From the NCBI GenBank assembly GCA_019058135.1, contig JAHLWE010000522.1, positions 1 to 18,298 of the forward strand: a DNA stretch of 18,298 bases. The letters run 5' to 3'. The notes under the pieces were generated by a model. The model saw only the letters and a list, made by a program, of their open reading frames with translations, ran no database searches and was not told the DNA's origin. Positions within the stretch are counted from its first letter, which is position 1, and each line of letters begins with the position of its first letter. The position numbers and the translations under genes were made by a program. This DNA is from Promethearchaeota archaeon. GTDB lineage: Archaea > Asgardarchaeota > Lokiarchaeia > Sigyniarchaeales > SOKP01. Positions 8,001-15,400 of this stretch are shown piece by piece.

Positions 8001-8461
8001 GTTGTTCCACCAGCGGCTCGTATAGGTCCAGCAAAGTACAAAGATAAATAAGAGTTACCTAAATTGTCTTTTCGGATAAGAATTCTTGAGATTCCTTCCA
8101 ATGGAGCTGAAACAACACCTTGTGTTTTAATCGCTAATGCTGCTCTAATTGCTCTATCAACTCTTTCATCCTTTGATTCAATGTTACCTAATTTTTTATC
8201 TAATATTTCTGTTGCAATTTCAAATACAATTTCATCTTCATTTAATCCATTCGCTTTTAACTCTCTAAGGCGTTTAGCAATTCCTTTTGGTCCAATTAAA
8301 GTTTCTACTCTCCCAGCAAGATCCTTAGCAATAGGAGACTCTACATCTGTTGATGGATCTAACCCCCTACTTTTCGCTTCTTTTGCAATATCATAAATTT
8401 GATTTATTCGTTGTTCTAGCTCATTAAAATATTCTTCTTGCCTTTTACTTAATACTACCAT
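5018..8461 (-). CDS. polC: DNA polymerase D large (catalytic) subunit DP2
   Basis: DP2 is the catalytic subunit of the archaeal replicative polymerase PolD and has a double-psi beta-barrel core like multisubunit RNA polymerases. At 1147 residues it is the usual size and has no intein. The catalytic motif NCDGDEDG is at residues 896-903 (family form NADGDED), with Asp898 and Asp900 as metal ligands. Zinc modules are visible: CPNC..CNTC..CPNC..CPYC in the centre (encoded about 6378-6515), and a C-terminal CVKC..CKCGG. The last residues, QHHLSDFF, form a textbook PIP box (QxxLxxFF) for the PCNA clamp. ATG 8461 gives the normal N-terminus with no extension. It diverges from the DP1 gene across 334 bp, so the two subunits could share regulation. 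Confidence 0.97.
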   Translation of the reverse strand: MVVLSKRQEEYFNELEQRINQIYDIAKEAKSRGLDPSTDVESPIAKDLAGRVETLIGPKGIAKRLRELKANGLNEDEIVFEIATEILDKKLGNIESKDERVDRAIRAALAIKTQGVVSAPLEGISRILIRKDNLGNSYLSLYFAGPIRAAGGTTTALCVLLADMVRKKINLSKYKATEGEIGRMVEEIKLYNRILNLQYPASNEEIRFAVKNLPVEINGDPTEKEEVSAFRDLPRIDTNRIRGGACLVLNDGILLKKSKLQKITNKMKLNGWEWLDELIKISKSSELKLEKEIKISKHQKIAKNEKFITDIIAGRPVFSYPSEIGGHRIRYGRSRNSGLAACGMHPVTMTLLDNFVAIGTQVKIERPGKSASIVPVSSIETPIVLLKNGNVVKIKTKSMANELYKDIEKILFLGDILISFGEFVENNHILLPSGYCEEWWALDLKNSLEKNKEKIKKFPIEEDRLKSYHTDFFKKIPSSEEAIAISKILNIPLHPVYTDFWNNLTLKEIISLRKFFIDNYKNGILTLDIIPEIKSILEKAFIPHRIIDNKIVFSKAKNKIYEEIFGLKSKKDIDLSKISNIFDLFNSLSAMKIKNMCYHYIGSRMGRPEKSEEKKMKPPIHVLFPLSKKVGSSRTIKKAIELGKIKIDICRKKCPNCNTITIFNKCNTCGTHTKFQKFCPNCKKFVDAKNVSCPYCNGMLKNSTPALFNFKKYINSIMKEINHSLPNVKGVYGLTNLMKVAEPLQKGILRALHGVFVYKDGTIRYDATDLPLTHFKPNEIGTSIKKLIEFGYLYDIYGKPLENDEQILELKVQDILLSEHSAKYFVKVANFLDDELKTFYNINPFYNIKNTSDLIGQIFIGLAPHTSAGIIGRAIGFSSARAIYAHPFWHAAKRRNCDGDEDGLMLLMDCLLNFSLHYLPSKIGGKMDEPLVISVRLDPNEIDSEAHNIDTLYQYPLEFYESTEKYLDPIEIIDKMELESTRLGSELQFEQLGFTHPTESINAGPLTTAYKLYETIDEKIHAQLYLAKIIKSVNVQDVARRILKTHFTPDILGNLRSFTNQNFRCVKCNEKYRTPPLYTGGVCKCGGKIILTVNRGGIEKYISRSLKIIKKFDLDNYTKQRMELIESYVKSVANNPKIRQHHLSDFF

Positions 8462-8795
8462 ACTAAACCAAATATTGTTTTTTATAGTTGTAAAATCTGT
8501 AATGTAAAACTATATAGTACCATATTATATTTTATTCCTGTTATTAAGGAGATATTCAATATCTGTTAAAGCGATATACAGTGCTATTATTTTTCATAAA
8601 AAAATAAAAAATTTATTATATTACTTTGAATAATTGTAAAAATTAATAAAGTAAAATGGAGTTTTCATTTATTATTTTCTTTTATTTATATCTTAAGAGG
8701 TTATTAAAAAAATATAAAAAATATTCAAATAAAATTAAAATTGTTGGATTTTATAAGTTAATATTTAAAAAATTTATGGAATTTGCTAATAGGGC
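8462..8795. promoter_or_regulatory. Divergent promoter region between polD large and small subunit genes
   Basis: This 334-bp AT-rich gap contains no supported gene. Toward DP2, the TATA-like element CTATATAG (8509-8516) lies about 50 nt before the start codon. Toward DP1, TTTATAAG (8751-8758) lies about 40 nt before ATG 8796, giving short leaders on both sides. No ORB-like box was seen here. The assignment rests on spacing and is tentative. Confidence 0.4.
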
Positions 8796-10673
8796 ATGGA
8801 AAGAAATCACTCACGTTATAATCAAACAGAGATCAGAAAGTTTTTAATTAAGAAATTATTAAAATCTGGTATTAACATATCACCAGAACTATTTAATTTA
8901 ATTTTGGAGTCAGATGATCCAAATATTAATATTGATATCTTAATAAAAGAAACAAGTTTCTTACCTTCTTTTAACAATCATATTACAGTAGATGAAATAC
9001 TAAAGATTCCAAATAATAAAAGACCATACATTTTTACGAATTATCTTAATCAATATCAAAAAATTAAAAATATTATAAAAACCTCAGAAATTAATAAAGC
9101 AGTTGTTAAAATTGAGAAAACTTCAAACATTTCAGAGGATTTGATTAAAAAAAAAGAAAGTAATGATATTAAAGCTAAATTTGAAACCACTTGTGAGGAA
9201 GAAGATAATGAAATTGGGGAAATAATTTCACCTCCCGAAATTTATCAAAACGATTTATTTTCAGAAAATTATGATGTTAAATCGGCTTATGAGACGAAAA
9301 TACAAAATTCTCTCAAAATTGATGATAGGAAAGATAGTAAAGTTGAAATTAATAAAATAAAAATAAATCAAACTTATTCTAGTATAAAAAGATATAGTCC
9401 GTTAGCTAAAGAATATGATGCAAAATATGAGATATTAAAAGATCCAACTGGAAAGATGAATACTTCGGGAGAATACGAAGATTTTTTGGAACTTTTTAAA
9501 GACAGATTTTATACATTTAAAAAATTAATGAGAAAACGAGAAAATATTTCAGCAGCAAACAATATTGCAAATATTTTAAGGTTAAATCAAGTAGGCGAGG
9601 TAAAAGTAATAGGATTAATCATAAACATTAAAACAACATCATCTGACAATAAAATGATACAAATTGAGGATTTAACTGGACGAATAAATCTTTTAGTAAA
9701 AAATGACTCAATTAATTATGAGTTGTTCCAAAAAACGAATTATTTAGTAAATGATATAATGATTTACGTCGAAGGTTTTTATAGACCTGGGGAAAAAAAT
9801 AGACCTGGAATAATTTTTGTTCGAAATCTTACAGAAATAGATGTACCAGTTTCTTTTAACCCAGCATATTCTGATATTCCTTTATCTATTGCATTAATTT
9901 CCGATTTGCATATTGGAAGTAAAAAATTTATTCCAAAATTATGGAAAAGATTCATTAAATTTTTGAATGGAGAGTTTGGAAACCAAAAAACAAGAGATTT
10001 TGCAGGTAAAATTAAATATGTTATGATAGCAGGAGATTTAATTGATGGAATTGGGATATATCCCAATCAAAAAGAAAATTTAGAAATTTCAGATATTTAT
10101 AAACAATATGAGAAAGCAGCAGAGTTATTAAGAGAGATCCCATCTTATATAAAGATATTTTATTCACCTGGATCTCATGAGCCCGTGCATAAGGCATTGC
10201 CTCAACCCGCTGTTCCAAAAAAATATATTGATGGTTTGTTTGATTTGGGTGTTATTTGTGTGGGAGATCCAGTTTTAATTCAAACTGAAGGCGTAAAAAC
10301 ATTATCATTTCATGGTGACAGTTTAATTGATCTTAATATGTCAATTCCAGGTTTATCTCACGAACAACCAACAAAATCAATGAAAGAAATATTGAGATTT
10401 AGACATTTAGCGCCCTCATACGGAGGAAAAAATCTAATTGCTCCAGTGAGAAAAGACTGGTTAGTAATTGATACTATTCCTGATATTTTTCATACCGGTC
10501 ATATTCATATAAGTGGTTTTGGGAATTATCGTAATATTTTATTAGTAAATAGTGGATGCTTTCAAAATAAAACTAAATATATGGAATCTTTCGGAATCAA
10601 TCCAACTCCAGGTAGGATTGGTATTGTTGAACTAGATAAAAGGAAAATAACAGAAATCAATTTAAATAGTTAA
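8796..10673 (+). CDS. polB: DNA polymerase D small subunit DP1 (phosphoesterase, proofreading 3'-5' exonuclease)
   Basis: DP1 is the PolD subunit with an OB fold and a calcineurin/Mre11-like phosphoesterase domain. At 625 residues it has the family layout: an N-terminal helical region, a charged low-complexity linker (about 100-200), an OB fold (about 265-345, with VKVIGLIINI and IQIEDLTGRINLLV), then the phosphoesterase. Metal-binding motifs are SDLHIG (Asp370, His372), GDLIDG (Asp414), PGSHE (458-462), FHGDS and GHIH (His569, His571). The third motif normally reads GNHD or GNHE; here the metal-ligand Asn is replaced by Ser460. The other ligands are intact, so exonuclease activity is likely but perhaps altered. 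ATG 8796 is the start, with no strong Shine-Dalgarno. It is divergent from DP2 and 33 bp upstream of a small DNA-binding-like gene, probably one transcript. Confidence 0.95.
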   Translation: MERNHSRYNQTEIRKFLIKKLLKSGINISPELFNLILESDDPNINIDILIKETSFLPSFNNHITVDEILKIPNNKRPYIFTNYLNQYQKIKNIIKTSEINKAVVKIEKTSNISEDLIKKKESNDIKAKFETTCEEEDNEIGEIISPPEIYQNDLFSENYDVKSAYETKIQNSLKIDDRKDSKVEINKIKINQTYSSIKRYSPLAKEYDAKYEILKDPTGKMNTSGEYEDFLELFKDRFYTFKKLMRKRENISAANNIANILRLNQVGEVKVIGLIINIKTTSSDNKMIQIEDLTGRINLLVKNDSINYELFQKTNYLVNDIMIYVEGFYRPGEKNRPGIIFVRNLTEIDVPVSFNPAYSDIPLSIALISDLHIGSKKFIPKLWKRFIKFLNGEFGNQKTRDFAGKIKYVMIAGDLIDGIGIYPNQKENLEISDIYKQYEKAAELLREIPSYIKIFYSPGSHEPVHKALPQPAVPKKYIDGLFDLGVICVGDPVLIQTEGVKTLSFHGDSLIDLNMSIPGLSHEQPTKSMKEILRFRHLAPSYGGKNLIAPVRKDWLVIDTIPDIFHTGHIHISGFGNYRNILLVNSGCFQNKTKYMESFGINPTPGRIGIVELDKRKITEINLNS

Positions 10674-10706
10674 GCTATTAAATAATAACTAATTTTTGTA
10701 AAAAAA

Positions 10707-11384
10707 ATGATTATTAATAAAACACCTTCAAATCACAAGGAATTGATAATATATATTTGGAGGAGCTTAGATCTTCAATCAATTGGGAGGGAAGAGCTAA
10801 TTTATTATATTTCTTTTGAATTATTTCTTTTAAAACCAAATAAATCAGTTCAATTAGTCAATGAATTAATAAAAAAAGGTTTTTTAGTTGAAAAAAGTGG
10901 TAAAGTTTTCCTTTCTAAAGAATTACGAGAAAATTTCATTACTTGGCAAAAAAAAAAGAATGAAAAAGTGAAAAATGCGCTAGAAGATATTAGTTTAAAA
11001 GCAATTAATCTTAATAATCTTTCTAAAGAAAGAAAAGGTTCATTTAATATGCTTTTAAAAGAATTATCAGATGAAAGTACTCTAAATAGGTCAGTATCAG
11101 TTTCTAAAAACTCTTTTACATTTCATGAACTTAATATTGATCAAGGAATAATAAGAGGAGAGGTTAGTGGTACTAAAGAAAAGCGTTATAAATTTGAAGT
11201 TGAATTAAATAAAAAAAAAATCATTCATGATTGCCATGATTATTTAACTCGCAAGAGTAGGCAAAAAAAGTTATGTAAACATTTAGTAAAATTATTTATA
11301 ATTTTAAAATCAGAAAACGAATCAAAAACTGAAAAGATATTAACGAATATTATTGAAGAACTTGATAATTGGGAATTTATTTAA
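10707..11384 (+). CDS. DUF2240-like winged-helix protein with a SWIM-like zinc motif
   Basis: I do not know a function for this 225-residue protein. Residues about 10-72 (IGREELIYYISFELFLL, then a helix and KKGFLVEKSGKVFLS) look like the winged-helix module of the archaeal DUF2240 family. The middle is basic and helical. The C-terminal part has beta strands followed by an HxC...CxH motif (His174, Cys176, Cys190, His192), which resembles a SWIM zinc finger (CxC...CxH) with the first Cys replaced by His. Both modules suggest nucleic-acid binding. It starts 33 bp after DP1 and is probably co-transcribed with it. Its stop overlaps that of the convergent orc1 gene by 4 bp. Placement between PolD and Orc1 suggests a replication or repair role, which is inference. 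Confidence 0.65.
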   Translation: MIINKTPSNHKELIIYIWRSLDLQSIGREELIYYISFELFLLKPNKSVQLVNELIKKGFLVEKSGKVFLSKELRENFITWQKKKNEKVKNALEDISLKAINLNNLSKERKGSFNMLLKELSDESTLNRSVSVSKNSFTFHELNIDQGIIRGEVSGTKEKRYKFEVELNKKKIIHDCHDYLTRKSRQKKLCKHLVKLFIILKSENESKTEKILTNIIEELDNWEFI

Positions 11385-12703
11385 AATAATTTTTTAAAAG
11401 TATTTTTATTTAATTTTGCTTTTCCTTTTTGTGCAATAATGGGTTTATAATTAAGGATGTGTTTTATATTTTCAATTTTTTCTAAAATTTTAAATAATTG
11501 ATCTAATGGCATATCTAATTTTACGATTTTTGAACGACCATAGTAACCCATTGATACTACTTCAGCTTTAATGATACCTGCTAATGCCAGCTCATTTATT
11601 AAATCACTTACTCTCCTTCGTGTTAATTTCTTAACACCAGGAATTTTATCATAAATTTCAAGATAAACATCATAAATATCACCAGTAATTATTTTTAAGT
11701 TAGGAAGATGTTTTGAAATTAGAAAAATAGAACATAAAACTAATTGAATTTGCTTTGGTAAGCTCTCTATGAATTGTTCCGTATTATCTTGTTCTAAAGA
11801 TTTTTGAGCTTTATAAACAAATTTTGATGACACCTTTTTATTATGACTTCTTTCTGCTAATTCACCTGCTTTTCTAAGTAATTGTAGAGCTTTTCTAGCA
11901 TCTCCATGTTCTTTTGCAGCAAGTGCTGCACATAATGGAATTGTCTCTTCCGATATCACGTTTTTAAAAAAAGCAATTTCAGCTCTTTCTTGTAAAATAT
12001 CTGTCAATTCCTCAGCATTATAAGCGGGAAAGACTAATTCTTCTCCACCAAAACTGCTCAAAACTCGAGGATCAAGAAAACTTTTAAATTTTAAGATATT
12101 TGATATTCCAATTAAACAAACCCTACATTTTTTTAATTGATATTTCTCATTTAATCTAGTTAAATCATATAATATTTCATTTCCACCTTTTTTTTTAATC
12201 AAAATATCGATCTCATCCAAAACTATAAAACATACAGAGTTGCCAACAACATCATCTAACAAATTTAAAAGCTTTTGAAAAACTATATCTTTTGGCAAAC
12301 CTGTTGGCGGGATTTTTTCCTCTAAGGAAAGAGTATTAAAAATATTTGCTAAAATTCTATACGGAGTATTAACTTGCTGACAATTGTTATAAATCCACCA
12401 AGGTCTATTTCTTTGAATTTCGTTACATTTTTCATCAAGTTTCCTGCTAACAAACCTTATGACTGAAGTTTTTCCTGTTCCTGTCTTTCCATAACTTAAA
12501 AGATTAAAAGGAACTCCATCTTTTAAAAGGCAAGCTGTAATTTCAGCAATTCTTTTTATCTGTATATCACGATGAGGTAGGTTATTTGGAATATAAGTTG
12601 GATTTAACGCATCCCTATTTTTAAATATTTTAGGACTTTTCAAAAAATCTGTATAAAATTGTGAAATATCAAATTTATAATTCAATTCATTATTTTCTTT
12701 CAA
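11381..12703 (-). CDS. cdc6: Orc1/Cdc6 replication initiator ATPase
   Basis: The initiator binds origin recognition boxes and recruits the MCM helicase. The 440-residue protein has an AAA+ module with Walker A GKTGTGKTS (72-80), Walker B LDEID (162-166) and a sensor-2 region HGDARKALQLLRKA, then a C-terminal winged helix (about 320-420) that reads ORB DNA. The residues before Walker A include NLPHRDIQI, typical of archaeal Orc1/Cdc6. The start is TTG 12703, supported by a GGGG run at 12711-12714, seven bases upstream. The first in-frame ATG would be far too late. The upstream gap carries ORB-like boxes, as is common for archaeal orc1/cdc6 genes beside their origin, and these overlap its own promoter, hinting at autoregulation. 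Confidence 0.95.
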   Translation of the reverse strand: MKENNELNYKFDISQFYTDFLKSPKIFKNRDALNPTYIPNNLPHRDIQIKRIAEITACLLKDGVPFNLLSYGKTGTGKTSVIRFVSRKLDEKCNEIQRNRPWWIYNNCQQVNTPYRILANIFNTLSLEEKIPPTGLPKDIVFQKLLNLLDDVVGNSVCFIVLDEIDILIKKKGGNEILYDLTRLNEKYQLKKCRVCLIGISNILKFKSFLDPRVLSSFGGEELVFPAYNAEELTDILQERAEIAFFKNVISEETIPLCAALAAKEHGDARKALQLLRKAGELAERSHNKKVSSKFVYKAQKSLEQDNTEQFIESLPKQIQLVLCSIFLISKHLPNLKIITGDIYDVYLEIYDKIPGVKKLTRRRVSDLINELALAGIIKAEVVSMGYYGRSKIVKLDMPLDQLFKILEKIENIKHILNYKPIIAQKGKAKLNKNTFKKLF

Positions 12704-12741
12704 AACTTTTCCCCTAGCTAATATAAATTCTAAGATTTAAT

Positions 12742-12754
12742 TCCAGTTGAAATT
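12742..12754 (+). promoter_or_regulatory. ORB-like box 1 (Orc1/Cdc6 binding site)
   Basis: TCCAGTTGAAATT resembles the core of archaeal origin recognition boxes and mini-ORBs (TTCCAGTGGAAAC-like). It forms an inverted pair with the box at 12768-12780, differing at one position out of 13, with a 13-nt spacer. Confidence 0.6.
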
Positions 12755-12767
12755 AAGCTCAATAAAA

Positions 12768-12780
12768 AATTTCATCTGGA
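12768..12780 (-). promoter_or_regulatory. ORB-like box 2, inverted relative to box 1
   Basis: Read on the minus strand this is TCCAGATGAAATT, matching box 1 at 12 of 13 positions in the opposite orientation. The pair lies between the putative orc1 TATA element and the orc1 start codon, so bound Orc1 could repress its own gene. Confidence 0.6.
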
Positions 12781-12783
12781 GAG

Positions 12784-12793
12784 AATATTTAAA
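12784..12793 (-). promoter_or_regulatory. TATA-like element of orc1/cdc6
   Basis: Read on the minus strand, TTTAAATATT lies about 85 nt before the TTG start and immediately upstream of the ORB pair. Transcription would begin about 25 nt further on, inside the ORB pair. This is a motif match only. Confidence 0.35.
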
Positions 12794-12922
12794 CCTTCCT
12801 ATTAATCAAAAAAAAATTAAGAACTCATTAATATCTTTTATTAGATTTTTAATATTTTTTATTAATTGATTATTATTTTCCAAAATCGAAAAATCTTAAT
12901 AAATTTTTATTTTTGTTTTTTA

Positions 12923-12935
12923 CTCCAAAGGAAAT
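12923..12935 (+). promoter_or_regulatory. Possible third, degenerate ORB-like box
   Basis: CTCCAAAGGAAAT keeps the TCCA and GGAAA halves of the ORB core but has a changed centre. It is the only other match I noticed in the gap and is weak by itself. Confidence 0.3.
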
Positions 12936-13155
12936 ATTTTATAAGTAAGAATTATCAATAAACAATAATTATATTTTAGTCGGCAATTAGTTATAAAGAG
13001 ATATTATTAAACAACGATTATGTAATTAACAAAAAAAATATTAAATCGAAAATTATTTGATATTTTTCAATATAGACAATTTATTAATTTATGTTAATTA
13101 AAACATTTATTAATATTAAATTAGATTTAATCAATCATCTCATAGAAGTAATTTT

Positions 13156-13944
13156 ATGCGAAATATAAGAAATGAACTAAATGAGAAGGAAAAGATAAAC
13201 AAGAAAATCGCATTTATACTTGCCTTAGTGTGCATTTTTTTAATTTTTATTAATTTTTTAATAATTTCATTAATTTTTTCATGGACTGATTGGGTTGCAT
13301 TATTAATTTTTTCATTATTATTTATAGTTCCCGCTTATTTAGCAAATGCAGGTATGGTTTTAATAGGCGGAGGAAAGCCAGTTGATGGAGGAAAAAATTT
13401 TATTGATGGAAGACGAATTTTTGGACCTGGAAAAACTTGGAAGGGATTAATTAGAGGTCCATTATTGATAGGAATTCCAATTTCTGCAGCAATTCCTCTT
13501 CTTTTTATTATTTTATGGGGCGTTATTGAGCCAATTCCTTCTGAAGGAATTGCGAATGGTGTATATAAATATTATAATAGTATGATTTATTATAGATATT
13601 ATTTTATTGGTGGCAGACCTGATGATAATTTAATTTTTGGTTATTTAACAATAATTATAAGAATTTTTTTGTGTGCTTACGGTGCAGCTTTTGGAGATTT
13701 AATTGGTTCTTTTATTAAAAGACGATTAAATGTCAGTAGAGGAAATCCATTATGGATTATAGACCAACTTGACTTTGCGATGTTTGCTATGATTATGGCA
13801 TCTATTCCTTCGTTTATTTTGCCAGAAATCTTTTTGCCGTTAGATATTTTAATAATAAGTTTTTTACTTATCTTAACTCCATCTGTAGCTATATTAGCCA
13901 ATACAATAGCTTATTTAATCGGTTTAAAAAATATTCCTTGGTAA
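13156..13944 (+). CDS. carS: CDP-archaeol synthase (CarS)
   Basis: CarS transfers CMP from CTP to 2,3-di-O-geranylgeranylglyceryl phosphate, giving the CDP-activated precursor of archaeal ether phospholipids, at the membrane. The family signature is clear: GGGKPVDGGKNFIDGRRIFG (71-90) followed by PGKTWKG (91-97), and later GAAFGDLIGSFIKRRL and the C-terminal DQLDF. About six or seven hydrophobic segments are visible, starting at residues 19-42 and 47-70. At 262 residues it is longer than the roughly 170-180 residues of many euryarchaeal homologues, with an extra N-terminal hydrophobic segment and a Tyr-rich insertion (about 135-155). ATG 13156 follows the candidate origin region. It converges on the NusA-like gene, leaving 19 bp between stops. 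Archaeal-type lipids are implied. Confidence 0.92.
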   Translation: MRNIRNELNEKEKINKKIAFILALVCIFLIFINFLIISLIFSWTDWVALLIFSLLFIVPAYLANAGMVLIGGGKPVDGGKNFIDGRRIFGPGKTWKGLIRGPLLIGIPISAAIPLLFIILWGVIEPIPSEGIANGVYKYYNSMIYYRYYFIGGRPDDNLIFGYLTIIIRIFLCAYGAAFGDLIGSFIKRRLNVSRGNPLWIIDQLDFAMFAMIMASIPSFILPEIFLPLDILIISFLLILTPSVAILANTIAYLIGLKNIPW

Positions 13945-13963
13945 GCGCTTTGTAAAAAAATTT

Positions 13964-14470
13964 CTAGTCCCTTAAATATAAACAAGAGATTTTAACTGGG
14001 TATATAAATTCTTCAAATATCTCATTAACAATTTTTATATAATTTCCTGCTTTGCCGACAGCAATACCTCTCTCTTTAAAGTGAGGGATAAATATGAGCA
14101 ATTCTAAATCTCCAGTATTGTTTTTTATTAATAATTCTAGTTTTCGAATATTTACATTTGGAAAGAAAGTATAAATTAAATCAATAATTCGTCTCTTTTG
14201 TTTAATAATAAGAATCTTTTTTCCGATCAGAGCATATCTTAATTGTGCTAAATATTTATTTGCTTTCTGAAAAAGAGAAGGCTTAACAAAAAAAAAGATG
14301 TAATTTTTATAATGAATTATATTTTCGCAACATATATTGGTTTTAGACATAAAAAATTTCATATATTTTATTTCTTCATTTCTAATAATACTTCTAACGT
14401 TTACTTTTTGATTAAAAAAAACAGCCTCAACCCAATTTGAATTATCCGATATTGTCAAAATTATTATCAA
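13964..14470 (-). CDS. nusA: Archaeal NusA-like transcription factor with two KH domains
   Basis: Archaeal NusA is a short RNA-binding protein made of the two KH domains of bacterial NusA. This 168-residue protein follows that layout: the lead-in helix RNEEIKYMKFFMSKTNI (30-46), a first KH module (about 47-92) and a second (about 108-165). The second keeps the GxxG loop in RGIAVGKAG (134-142). In the first, the loop expected at LAIGKxGxN is replaced by SLFQKANKYL, so it has probably lost direct RNA grip. The start is uncertain: TTG 14470 and TTG 14458 are both in frame, and the first ATG (residue 37) would cut into the NusA core, so I use the longer form. The gene stands apart from the RNA polymerase and ribosomal operons where archaeal nusA often sits. 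A divergent stand-alone KH protein remains possible. Confidence 0.65.
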   Translation of the reverse strand: MIIILTISDNSNWVEAVFFNQKVNVRSIIRNEEIKYMKFFMSKTNICCENIIHYKNYIFFFVKPSLFQKANKYLAQLRYALIGKKILIIKQKRRIIDLIYTFFPNVNIRKLELLIKNNTGDLELLIFIPHFKERGIAVGKAGNYIKIVNEIFEEFIYPVKISCLYLRD

Positions 14471-14560
14471 ATCTACAGTTACAATTATAAAGTCCTTTTT
14501 TTTTAATAGATGGTTGTTGAAATATACTTTAAAAAAATAAGAAATAAATATTTCCTTTAT

Positions 14561-15355
14561 TTAAGGTCGATTTGGTTTAAAATCTGGCTCATTCTTCAAT
14601 TTTTCAAAAAGATTTGAAATTTCTTCTATTATACTTTCACTTCCTTCAATTAATAAAGTGATTGCGCCTTCCATTCCTCCTACTCCGCCACTCCCTATAT
14701 GATAAACATTAATATCAAAAATTGACTCTAAAATAGTGACTTCATTCATTACTGTGCCAGATATTGGCATCATACCAATTTTTAGACTGTTTTTTCCTGG
14801 ATCATCAATCTCGCATATACCCATAATTTCAGATAATTCAACAACATCACCATCTATTAATTTTTCAAGTGTTATTGGAATTAAAAGTTTGAGTCCGAGT
14901 GCTTTTATTGATCCTAATAGGCTTCCAATTGTTCCTCCAGTTTTACTTCCTAAAAACACACCAACTTGTCCATTATAATCTAATGCATTACCACCTTTGA
15001 TGATAATATCTCCTTTTTTGAATCGTTGAACACATTTTACACGATCTATAACTTCTTTGATTTCCCCATCTTTAAAATAAATTTCTGGCCATGATATCGG
15101 ATTTAAAGTAAGTGATCCAATGCCATTATGATCTTGAGTTGGAATTATTTGTCCTGCAACAAAGTTAGGTTTTTTAAATGAATATTCACTTTTTGAAATT
15201 TTTATTAACTCCTCTAGAATGTATCCCTGAGTTGTTCCTCTTGTTACAAAAATATTTCCCTTTTGCATTTTTTCTTGAATCATTGGAAGGCGTGCTATTA
15301 ATATCGCAATTAATCTTTTACTTTGAGAGGGTTTGAGACAAACTAATTTCTTCAT
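14561..15355 (-). CDS. Conserved protein of unknown function, glycine-rich motifs
   Basis: I recognise the pattern of this 264-residue protein as a conserved uncharacterised family seen in anaerobic bacteria and archaea, but know no established function. Features in order: the N-terminal helix SKRLIAILIARLP, TRGTTQGY (38-45), a strand-rich region, KGGNALD (120-126), GSKTGGTIGS (136-145), LLIPITLEKL (157-166) and GSGGVGGMEGA (221-231), then a C-terminal amphipathic helix. The glycine-rich loops suggest binding of a nucleotide or phosphorylated ligand, which is inference. There is no signal peptide or membrane segment. ATG 15355 is the start. It lies 45 bp downstream of the 254-residue gene on the same strand and 90 bp before the NusA-like gene, so the three could be co-transcribed. 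Confidence 0.7.
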   Translation of the reverse strand: MKKLVCLKPSQSKRLIAILIARLPMIQEKMQKGNIFVTRGTTQGYILEELIKISKSEYSFKKPNFVAGQIIPTQDHNGIGSLTLNPISWPEIYFKDGEIKEVIDRVKCVQRFKKGDIIIKGGNALDYNGQVGVFLGSKTGGTIGSLLGSIKALGLKLLIPITLEKLIDGDVVELSEIMGICEIDDPGKNSLKIGMMPISGTVMNEVTILESIFDINVYHIGSGGVGGMEGAITLLIEGSESIIEEISNLFEKLKNEPDFKPNRP

Positions 15356-15400
15356 AAATAAAGTATTGCTAATTTTAAAAAAAAGATTTTGGTTTACATA

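Larger units (their letters stand above)
12704..13155. other. Candidate replication origin next to orc1/cdc6
   Basis: This 452-bp gap has no supported gene. It contains an inverted pair of ORB-like boxes at 12742-12780, a weaker third match at 12923-12935 and long AT-only stretches (about 12800-13140) that could serve as a duplex unwinding element. It abuts orc1/cdc6 and is close to both PolD genes, like several known archaeal origins. The evidence is motif and context only; no strand-asymmetry test was possible. Confidence 0.6.

Noticed and set aside
8656..8847. 63-codon plus-strand open frame ahead of DP1
   Set aside because: Its product is mostly Phe, Ile, Lys and Tyr, as expected from translating AT-rich spacer. 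It overlaps the DP1 start in another frame and has no ribosome binding site.
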